From Escallonia rubra (lineage: Eukaryota; Streptophyta; Magnoliopsida; Escalloniales; Escalloniaceae), in the NCBI GenBank assembly GCA_033065855.1, contig JAVXUO010003142.1, forward strand, positions 62,001 through 126,000: DNA of 64,000 nt, read 5' to 3'. A program made the translations under genes and the position numbers. Below, piece by piece: positions 46,455-57,400 of the stretch; positions within the stretch are counted from its first letter, which is position 1, and every line of letters starts with the position of its first letter. A model generated the notes under the pieces. The model was not told where the DNA came from. It worked only from the letters and a program-made list of their open reading frames with translations, and searched no databases.

Positions 46455-48745
46455 TTCTTAACGCCCTAAATTTTCGGAGCGTTAATTTCAATTAAGTAAT
46501 GTCATCAAACTTCAATAATATCAAAAAATCTTCCAAACTAGTTATTCAGAGCATCTAAAAAGAACTCCAAGTTTTATAATTAAATGTCTCACTGACATAA
46601 AATAGTTAGTAATAACTCCTGCATGGAGTTCCAAAATAAAGTCACAATCATAAAATATTCCCTCTTATCATAACTTTCTAAAATAATCTTACTAACTCTG
46701 AAAATAAACTGCTAGCTCTCAGTCCCATAGTTAGCTCTCTATTCTAGTTTCCTCTACTGATCACATGAAAGGAAAACAACAAAGGAGTGAGCCAAATACC
46801 CATTAATTCGCTAAATGGATCAATAAAAAAGAATACAAAAATGTCTGAGAAAGCGAAACTAAGGAGGCACAAAATTTTAACGAAACATATATCAGACCGA
46901 ATTTTAAAATGCCAAAATATATCTTTGTACAGAGACATACACTAGAGAGCCATTCAGAATAAGGTCACACATGCCATCTCTGACTCATGAGACAAGGTTC
47001 AGAAAATAAAATTGCGATCTCTAGCTCATCCCACTGAGTAGCCCACGTTTTAATTCGTGTAGGTAAGTCAGAAACAGAAAAGTCACATACGTCGTGACAT
47101 GACTCACATAATTATTAACACATAGATTCAATAATTTACCGCGACACCAAGTTGTTTAAGGGTGTGTTTGGATATAGGATTTGAACTGGGGATTTGACTT
47201 TGGTAGGGTATTTGTAAATCTCTTGGACAAAATATCTTGTTTGGATAGTTCAAAAGGGAATTTTTGAAATTTCGAAGTGATTTGAACTGTGGATTTGGGG
47301 TCACCAAATCCACAGTTCAAATCACTAGTCTGAACTAGTTATTTGTCAAATCCACACCAATCAGTTACAAACCCACAATAACTAGTTCCCTATTTTTTAG
47401 GAATCTTGCCTCCCACCTTTTTTAACAACCATTTGCTTCCTTTCTTCCAAACAAGATATTTCAAAATGATAGAATTTGTAAATCAAGGAATTTCGAAATG
47501 AGGGTATTTAGAAATGCCCAGTATTTCAAAATCTCATATCCAAACACACTCTAAACAATATTAACTAATGGATAGTTACACAAAGTGATACGATGTAGAG
47601 ATAAACATATACTTACAACTAATTCAAGTACGAAATTTTAAACGATTTCAGAACTAGCTCAATATTAGACTTAAATCGAAAGGACAAAACGACTGACTCA
47701 ACGAAATTTAAATCACTGGAACTTGAGTGCAACACAACTAATTGAAGAATCAGACACAAAAAACATACACATAAACCAAAGTAATGGAGTCAAGGTACAA
47801 ACAAATGGAAAATATTAGTCTAGCCAAAGGAAAGGAAATTTGGATTGGGAAAAAACTGTTAGCGTGATGTGGTTAATTTTCACGCCAAAAGAGCCTGCAA
47901 CAATGGCGAATTGTTGTGACCATATGGCACAGAAAGCTAGACCAACCAATAGTGGGAATTCTTAAGCAACGACGCATCAAATTTGAATCAAACTTCACGA
48001 ATTCCCAAAAATCAATGCTAAAGGATGGTAAACCAACATAGTACTGAATTTAAATAATAGCAACCAAACAAGAACACGCTGGCTTTCCATTTAGAGAAAG
48101 ACATAAAATATCTGATTTATATTTCAAAAACAGTAAATCCTAACACAAACGATCGGTCTAATGCTGATTCAGATTTCAAAAATAAAACTCTTACCTTTAA
48201 TTACAATTAATCTAAAGTCTTTATCTTCTCAATCAAATTGTTTCAAAAGTTCTAAAAATTAACATACCCAAGGTTTCAATTAGGTTCGAATAATAACAAA
48301 AATTTGTAGAGTTCCTACTAAAATTTCAATTAAATAATCGAATTAAATTCTTACATCAAAGCAATTTCTAAAATCCCAAGAGGTCTCTTCTTAGGGATTA
48401 TTTAGAGGATGTTCTGAAGTTTGTTGTGTTCATAGAGAATATATATTGTGTGTAAACTATAAGAGACCTAAAAGACAAATGATTATATTCCTAAAACAAT
48501 TAAAATTACAAAATACCCATTACGTCCCCAAAATTATCTAATTTAATAAATTAGTCAAATTAACGTTCAAATTTAAATTGGGTCATCGAACCCCAAAAGT
48601 ATAACTCACTTTTCAAAAAGAAAAATCTGAGTTGCTTCTTAGGCCTATGCGCTAAGAAGAAAAATTACAAAAATGCCCTTAAAGACAAAAATAATTTTTT
48701 TTAAAAACAGATTTAAATATTGAGGGCCTAATAGTTTTCGTGTTA
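46455..48745 (-). repeat. LTR-like block upstream of CDKE1, probably reverse orientation
   Basis: On the - strand it would end ...ccgaaaatttagggcgttaa (46455), like many plant Gypsy LTR ends, and start near 48745 with a degenerate 'ataacacgaaaact'. No coding domain. Similar 'aataagataaacatatgagggtggtggt' sequence lies on both sides (46415 and 48770). No clear 5-bp duplication. It contains the MITE at 47160-47551. Confidence 0.4.
47160..47551. mobile_element. PIF/Harbinger-like MITE (392 bp)
   Basis: Ends GGGTGTGTTTGGATAT...ATATCCAAACACACTC, flanked by TAA on both sides (47157-47159 and 47552-47554), the 3-bp target typical of Tourist/PIF-Harbinger. The middle holds a strong hairpin (gtgatttgaactgtggattt / aaatccacagttcaaatcac at about 47277-47325). 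Confidence 0.8.
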
Positions 48746-49022
48746 TATAATAAGAATATATGAGGGTGATATAATAAGAATATACGAGGGTGGTGGTGGT
48801 GTTGTGATTAGATGCGGCGGTGGTGGTGTTAATGTGATTTAATTTGGCAAAGAGGGGTTTTGTACTTTTGTTGGCGAGAAAAAACCAATTTGAAGGAAAA
48901 AAGGAGAAAAAATAATGAAGAAAAAAACTAAAAAATGAAAAATACACGAGTTTCTAAAAGTTCCAGGCATCTTTCTATGATGGGTGCCTAAACGACGTTA
49001 ATGCTCCCGAGAGATAACCAGA
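48746..49022 (+). promoter_or_regulatory. Presumed promoter and 5' UTR of CDKE1
   Basis: A 277-base interval between the LTR-like block and the CDKE1 start codon. It has two 'ataataagaatatayga' units, GGTGGT repeats and a purine-rich stretch. No confident TATA box or transcription start can be named; position is the main argument. Confidence 0.35.
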
Positions 49023-50720
49023 ATGGGCGATGTGAACAGAGGGAACAACAGGCCGGAATGGCTGCAACAGTACGATCTGATTGGCAAGATTGGGGAGGGA
49101 ACATACGGGCTGGTGTTCCTAGCCAAGATCAAATCGAATCGGAGCAAGTCCATCGCCATCAAGAAGTTCAAGCAGTCCAAGGACGGCGACGGCGTCTCCC
49201 CCACCGCCATCCGCGAAATCATGGTCTTTTTTCCGTTTTTTCCTTAGTAAAACATTATGTTACACGGAAACAATTTCTTGAATCTGATTTATGCTTATTG
49301 ATGGGTTTATTGTAACGTAAATAGGTTATTATATGTATTTCCGAAAAATTGTTTAGTGAAAAAGAAAGAAGCAAAAAAAAGTATGGTCTTCTTTTGTGAG
49401 GTTGATGATGATATCACAGCCACGTTTTTTCATTTCTTCTTATGTTCTCGTGTACTCCCTGCAACCCAAAGGAGCTCTGCTTGAAACAGAAACCCCAGAG
49501 CCATACTTTTTCTGAAAGTTCGCCTGATAAAACTGTTTTTCCGATGCTGTTGATAGGGTGCATAAACGATAGTTTCTTTAAAAGTGTATATCTTGCATTA
49601 CTCATGCAGTTGCTCTTTTGATGATGCAGTTGCTTCGGGAGATAACCCACGAGAATGTGGTGAAGCTTGTGAACGTGCACATCAATCATGTTGACATGTC
49701 GCTTTATCTAGCATTTGACTATGCCGAGCATGATCTCTATGTGGGTACATGTTTACATGGAAGTACTTATTTGTGTCTTTGCCTCCTCCCCATCCAATTT
49801 AGTTATTCATATATCTGATAGTGCCTGTGGTTTACTTACACCTCAAGAGTTTAGTATTCCATTTATTAGGCTTCTTAGATTTACCTACGATCTACTAGTG
49901 ATTGCTAATGACACCAAAGCTATTACTTCTTGTCCTGGGAAGTCTAGTCTTCACTTTAGTTTCAAAAGGCTATCATATCATCATAGTGATCAAAAGGCTC
50001 TGATGCTACTGCATCACTACTCTCTAGGCTTAAATTCGTGGTGTTCAAAGGGGAGAATTAGTGGCACTAGACCAAAGGATATGGCTGTCCTCTCTAAGTT
50101 GTGACTTGCTGGATTAAGTCAATTAAGGCCAACTCTTCTCTTTTTTGGCGGTGCATTAAGAGAAAGTCTACTTACCGCATACGCCTATGCCAGTGAAGAC
50201 TTGTTGGGAATGAGGAAGACTCATATCAGTCCTCGAAGCGCCTACTAAATAGGGGTGAAATAGTGGATTGTATCATTAACCATTTCTTTTTTGGGTACGA
50301 GGAACTTATTATGAATCCACTGATTCTTGCCGCCGCTATGAAGCACGGGTGCTTCAAACTGGGTGAAGCACCGGGGTCGGGTGCGGCGTGGGTGCGGCGT
50401 GGGTGCGTGTCGGGTACGTGTCCGATATTCTGGTTTTATTTCTTTTATTTCCTAAATATCGGGTGCGGATCGGGTGCGGATAAGACACGGGTTGGGTGCA
50501 GATCAGACAATTGAATGAAATTTTCGGGGGTCAAAACATAAATAAAAAACTTACCTAATTAACGGGCAGATCTGGAAAAGTGGAGAGACAGAAAGAGAGA
50601 AAGAGAGAAAAGCGAGAGAGAGCAGTGGCGGAATTAGGCAGGAGCTACAAGGTGACCACCGCGACTCCGGCGACCAGCCTCGACGACCGACCTTTACCTC
50701 CGGCACATATGTAAAGCTGG

Positions 50721-50751
<31 letters not shown>

Positions 50752-51385
50752 GTTATCAGCCAGCGTAGAGATCCACATGCACCGCTAAGTCGCCGTCCGT
50801 CTCTCTCTCTCTCACTCTCTCCAGTCCCCACCTTGACTCTTTGGCTCCTGTGCGCCGCTAAGTCGCCGCTTGAACACACCTGTCTTTTTGTGGATTCATC
50901 TTCCAATATCTCTCACTCTAGCTTTCACACACGAGAGATATGGAGTTATATACATCGACTTCCTATTTGAGGCTTCGTTTGACTCCAAAAATAATTGGTT
51001 TGTGTTTCTCTTAAGCGCTGGCTTGCTAATCTTTTGGCAAAATTTTACTTATTTGTTTTGTATTAGTTATTGGCTTTGTATAATTTTTAACACAAACTTA
51101 GATGTGGTTTTTACAAAAATAGGATTTACTGTTATCGTCATAAGATTTAATATGTTTAAAAATTCAGGGTATATAATTAAAAAATAAATATAAAATTTGC
51201 CATATCCCCGCCGCACCCGTATCCTAAAATTTCCAAAAAATGCTGTACCGGCGTATCCGCACCCGTGTCATATCCGCGCCCGTGTCCGTGCTTCATAGGT
51301 GATAATTTATCTTTTTCCTTGTTTCGCACATCACCGCTCACTATTTCACAAATATATCAGAAACACCTCTCTCTCTCTCTCTCTC

Positions 51386-51422
<37 letters not shown>

Positions 51423-54400
51423 GAGCTGATCCCTTGACAGCGCTGGCAAAATTGGACATTTTGCCAGCGCGATCTGGCCGTCCATCATGAAAGATAGACG
51501 GCCCAGATATTTTTTTTTTTGCGTTTTTTTAAGTCCGTCCGCTACATAATATAGCGGACGATTTTTGGACAAAAATACCCTCCAGCTCCGTCCGCTACAT
51601 TATGTAGCGGACAGAGACAGTACTTTTTTTTCTCTCCTTTATCTGATTAATTTGCTGACATGTTTCATGTCCGCTACATTATGTAGCGGACAATTTTTTG
51701 ACATAAATCTATCCGCTACATTATGTAGCGGACAGAGACAGACTCTTTTTCTCTTCTCCTGACATGTCTGCCTCTCATGTCCCCTCATTTCTTCTTCTTC
51801 TTCTCTCTCTCTCTCTCTTTCTCTCTCCTCTCCATCCTCCTTGCAGCAATGACAACAGCCCACAACACTGCTGGGCTGGATGAAGAAGCTCAACCCAGAG
51901 ATCAATGGCGTGAACGGCTCCGAATCCAACCCCACGTCCACCACGGACCCCCACTCCACTCGAGTCTTCTTCGACAACAAGTCCCACTTCGTCGACCCAG
52001 ATCCCGGCCACTCCTTCCAGGCCATCCGAGCCCAAATCTTCGGCTCCAACGACACCTTCCTGAACCCGGCACCAATGAACGGCTTCGCACAGCATACTCA
52101 ACACTTTCATGTGCACCACACCCATGCCAAGCACGTCCTTCTTGCTGCTTTTGCACCTTCATACACATATAAACTCACGGCTCCTTCACACAATGCATGC
52201 CACAACTGTAAACCCAACACCTAGCTGCCTCACACACCTACACAATCATGCACACAATTTTCCCACACACAACCCGTGGACACCCATTTCAGTTCACTCC
52301 CTTCACACCAAACAGCCTTCATGGCCCTCTCTCTCTCTCTCTCTCTAATCTCTCTTCAAAACCAACACACCACGGCAGCTGGGTTGCCCACTTACAAACC
52401 CACATATATATATTACTCACAAAACACATAAAACTCACACACCGGTGGGCATGCCTCTACAGCACACTCACACATCTCACGCACCCACTGAACCCCAATC
52501 TTTTTCTTTTTCCCCGCATGGCCATCTCAGCCTCCAAACTAATTCACGGCAGTCATCACCCTTACCTAACAGCCCCTAAACCCATATCAATCGCACATAT
52601 AAAATTGGTGTTCGAATTCGCCGTCTTCGACCGGTGGTTCGCCTCCGTCCCTTCCTCCACCCAGCCTAACCGCCTCTACGTCCACTCCGCCACCTCGCAC
52701 GGCGCCACCAGCAACATCCCCTCGTTGCTGGTGATGGAGAACCGGCGTCGCCGACTCGCCGCAGCAGAGGCGTTCGCCTCCTCCCCGAGCTCCGACCACC
52801 ACAACCAACAAACCCACGAAGACGCGCCCCCGCCACGCGTGATGGGTTCGTGGGTAAGCAGCCATGGCTGCCGTGAGAAGGTGAGGGCGAGGGGATTGGT
52901 GCGCCTGTGTGTGAAAAAAAGAAGGAGAGGCCGTACAAGGTGCACCTGTGCTGTGAGAAGCTAGCTTCAAGTGCACTGACTGAAGCCAATGAACTTCAGT
53001 CTTTTTTGCGTAAGATAATTGGAAAGAGAAAGAGAGAAAAGGACAATGAGAGAAAGGACAGAGAAAGAGAAAAAAAAATTAGTCTGTCTACTCGTCCGCT
53101 ACATAATGTAGCGGATGGAATAGGAGAGTATTTTATCAAAAAATTGTCCGCTACATAATGTAGCGGACGGATTTAAAAAAAGTCAGAACACTAGTCTCGA
53201 TAGTCCGCTACATAATGTAGCGGATGGGCACAAAGGGTATTTTTGTCAAAAAAAGTCAAAAAATTGTCCGCTACATAATGTAGCGGACGTACTTAAAAAA
53301 ACGCAAAAAAAAAGATCTGGGCCGTCTATCTTTCATGATGGACGGCCAGATCGCGCTGGCAAAATGTCCTATTTTGCCAGCGCTGTCAAGGGATCAGCTC
53401 CCTATATATATATATATACGGTTTTGGTTCGTAATTACTCGCTGTATCTTTTTGTATATTTCAATCTAAAAAAAAAGTAAAAAAAATAAAATACTTTCAG
53501 TTTCAAAGTCCTTTGTTTCTTTTCCTTGTCATATTTTTGTTATTATTTTTTGTACGACCCCCCTCCTTCCGTGTTCTTACCCCTCCCTCTCTTTTTTTTA
53601 TATGGTGCTACCGACCTCATATCTCTTTGGCTTGTTATTTTATCCATTGAGTAGATTTAGTTTAGGTTCATGTTGTAGAAATTAATGGTAGACGAGAACT
53701 ATACTAAATGTCTTTGTTTTTTTGATGAGACTTAAGACTTTGCTTTTGATGTAGCAAGGACTACTCTTTTGTTCCTTTTCAACAATGTAATATATTTATC
53801 ATGATATACCCTCTTATGTTGAAACTATCATCATACTTGGTATATTATATTTATATTTACGCAAACGTTCTTTAAACGACTTAAATCAATGTGTTCTTGA
53901 GCCCTTTAAAATTTTGGATATCAAAGTTCCCATTTCTTTATGTTTATTTGATACCATGATAGTAACTAACGCTCACTTGCACACAACATGTGGGTTCAAA
54001 GTGGTTCATATGTATTCAAAATGTCAAAATTTTTGGTATTTGTCATTTGAGATGTTACTTATTTCTCATTTAAGAGTTGAGACCATGGTAGTTATATGAT
54101 ACCTTTTACTTATTTCTCAGTTGGGAGTTGAGACCATGTTAGTTCAGGTAGACTGCTCCCATGTGCAACGCACGAGGTCAAAACTAGTTTCTAAGAGAGA
54201 GTGAAGAACAAGAAAAGAGAGTGAGAGAAGGGATCGAATTTCGCTATGAGTCTCTAGGAGTGCTCTTCGCCTAATTGGTTATGTGCTAGAATCAATTGTG
54301 AAACCTCAATGAAAATTATCACAGTGTAGTTCTTTTCCAAGTTGCACTATCAGTGAAGCTCATTGACATTGATTGAACCGATGCTTTTCATCACTATATT

Positions 54401-57400
54401 GGCATTGAGTGAACCGATGAAAACTTATGAGCTCTGGGCATATTTATTAAAGGCGCAGGTGCACCTGAGGCGCAAAGGGTCCCTGGAGTCTAGGCGCAAG
54501 GCACGAGGCGCAGGCGCCTTTTCGAAGTGAGGCACAAAATAAAATTAAATATGTATTAGTCCAATAAACCAATAAAATCATGTAAAAATATCCAGAACAT
54601 AGCAATTCAACAAACTTCTAACGCTAGAAAAAGTTTCGTATCCAATAATAAGTAGCTGGTCAATCCTAAGTGAACATGATTACGTCATCTCCATCATCAA
54701 TGAGGGCTGAGGCAACAGTGCTTTCTTCATAGGGAATTATAGGGCCCATTTCCAGTAGAGATTTTTCCTCAATTTCATCTTCTTTGTCTACAAGGTCAAC
54801 TGAAGGAGTTGATCTACTTGAAAGGGTGCAGTAGTGGCGACGGGACACTGACACTGTGAATAGTAGCAAGGGAATTGATTGATTGGGAATTTGGGTTTTA
54901 GTTTATTTTTTTTTAATGGTTTAGATATTGGTTTATGATGTTATGAAACAAAAGAATTAAAGAAAACGAGCGTTTGAGATGATGACACAATGCAAAAATC
55001 AAAGACTTGATGTTTTGGGCTATCTTTTGCACCTCCGCCCCCGCTTTGCGCCTTGCGCCTGGCCACCTAGGCGTGCAAGGCGCACGCCTTTTTGAAGGGC
55101 CCAAGAGCTATCCCTCCAAAAGTGGAAAGGCTCCTTAGCCGTTAAAGAATCCGTTTCTACCAGAAGCTTTACTGCGCCAAGCCCTAGGCGAGGCCCGCTC
55201 CCTGCGCCTTGCGCCTAGGTGCGCCTTTGATAACATTGGCTCTGGGTAATCAAATCTTGTTTGTAGGCTTGAATGGCTCTTGGCACTTCAGAAATCAGTG
55301 TGGTTCTGTAATCTTCAGTAGATGTACATAGAAACCTTGCTATTAGTTGATCCTATATTTCTTGACGATATCAGGAAATCATTAGACATCACAGAGACAA
55401 GGTCAACCATGCCATCAATCAATATACTGTCAAGTCATTATTGTGGCAGCTGCTTAATGGGCTTAATTATCTCCATAGGTAATCTATATTTTACAGGTGC
55501 TGATTGTTCATCTTCTTGAAGAAATTTGACTGACACCTACATATAATTTGCTGCAGTAACTGGATTGTGCATCGAGATCTTAAGCCGTCAAATATCTTGG
55601 TAATGCTGACTATATTCATTCTATTATGCTATCATTGATATATCTTATCAAATGAATAACCTGCGACAATTGCTAGTAATCTTGTCTTCCTTGTCTGAAT
55701 TCTTGCCCTATTTCCCTGGCTTTAATGGTATTTTTATTTCCCAGGTAATGGGTGAGGGAGAAGAACAAGGAGTTGTTAAAATAGCTGATTTTGGACTTGC
55801 AAGAATATACCAAGCTCCCCTGAAACCGTTATCCGAAAATGGGGTGCGAGACCTTCGCGTCATCATGTTGTTGCTTTTTTCTTAGACATGCGGTCATTAT
55901 TTATTTGTTAGACAAGGTGCAAGTATAGAAAATGAGTTTAGTAATCTGAAGCATTTCCATCTGATGTAATGCTGGTTATGATCATAGACTGCCAAGTAAG
56001 GGGTTTATTGACTGCCATTATAGGAAGATATAGATGCTATTGACATTTTTTTCAGCCATATTACATACTGAGCTGAATATCTGTTCAGGGAGATTCAATT
56101 TAGTTATTCTTACTACACGAGGCATGTTTTTTCATACCATGGTCGTGTTTGTCAAGTCATGTTCACACTCGCTTTCTCTGAATCATCATAAGTTCTTGAA
56201 CACCGTAATGCTGGATTGACAATGTGAAACTTGTCCCTTCCACAATTGCATATTACTAACTGAAAAAGAGTAGTAAACATGGACACCTTTCCATTATATA
56301 TTCCTTTCTCATTTCAGTAGATCTAGGATTTTAATGAAGTGCTCTAATATGACACTATGCAAACCGTAATTAGAGTAACGCTTTTGTTATGCCTCTCTAG
56401 CCTTTCTTTTGGCTGAGATCGTTGCTTGCTTGAGTCAATCACGTTAATTCAATCAGAAGTTTAGAACTTTATACGCTCGGGAGAACCAAAAAGTTTTTTT
56501 AACTATATGAAACCTGTTTCTCCTACCATTGTACGGTATGCAAAGGCATGTGCACAGTGGGCTTCTCTGAATCATCATAGGTTTCTGAACGAAATCATGC
56601 TGGATTCGCAATATCAAATTTCATCCTTTTGATTGCAAAAGTTTGCAATAGTACTTGTACATTGCACACCTAGAGTAGTAAGCATGAAGATCTACTAATT
56701 GTATCTCACTTCAGTACTATTAGAAATGTAATGAAGTGTTTCTCATAGATTAATAGTCCCAGAAAAGTTATCTGTAGATTCGGGTTATATACTAGATGTC
56801 TGAAATCCAACAACATATTACTACTAGGTGGAAAGCATATGATATGAATATGTAGTTCCTCTTGTTTCTTGATTCACTAATCAAACTCTGCGTACCATTC
56901 GTTGAAATGGAAGTTTCTGACTCAAGAGATTCCTTTTTTTTCTTTTAAGTTGATGAAACGAGCGCGTATGCATATATATCTTTTGTTGTCACAAAACCAG
57001 TTACCAAAAAGGAAAGTGAATTAAGAAATAATAACAATATCCAAAACTCAAGAAATCTACCCCTAAATAGAAACAATAAGTTGGTAAGTCTCCTGCAGGC
57101 CCTCAAATGACTCTAGGCCTTGTAAAAGTATGATGGCCCCTTTGAGGATTCCCAGTTGTAGGTTTCTCCTAAATAGTGCAAGTGGAGATATGGGCTTGGA
57201 GATTTAACTTTTTATAAAGGACAATCTTGGTAACAACATAAATGAGAGATCATGTGTTCCCTGCTGGGACGATATTCAGATGCTATAACAAGTTTATTCT
57301 GTAAAATTTTAAGACAATTTGAGGAACTGTTGCTGAAATACTAGGTGGGTTATTGTCTGGAGGGCTATTAAGGATGCAACTGTTCGTAAAAAGAGTTACT

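Larger units (their letters stand above)
51421..53402. mobile_element. (TA)n-seated Pack-type element with phospholipase C and LTR cargo
   Basis: Begins GGGAGCTGATCCCTTGACAG and ends as its exact inverse at 53402. The immediate flanks are (TA)n on both sides (51391-51420 and 53403-53418). The inverted ends run about 310 bp and contain four hairpin units each. The interior, on +, has an NPC exon fragment, a reverse-complement LTR fragment, a second NPC fragment and an unidentified GC-rich piece. No transposase. Microsatellite-targeting elements such as rice Micron are known; membership in that group is inference. Confidence 0.85.
49741..55374 (+). other. CDKE1 intron 2, 5.6 kb, filled with mobile elements
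   Basis: Donor GTGGGT at 49741, acceptor ATCAG at 55370-55374. From left to right: unremarkable sequence to 50335, a TIR element (50336-51298), (CT)n-(TA)n microsatellite (51366-51420), the cargo-carrying element (51421-53402), a possible Helitron end (54187), and a hAT element (54439-55238). Confidence 0.88.

Noticed and set aside
51880..52168. Minus-strand frames over the NPC and LTR fragments
   Set aside because: Shadows of GC-rich NPC coding sequence on +; no conserved domain.
51880..52964. Chimeric NPC gene as an expressed protein
   Set aside because: The + frames are open, but the NPC parts are partial, separated by LTR sequence and inside a mobile element; no start context or catalytic completeness.
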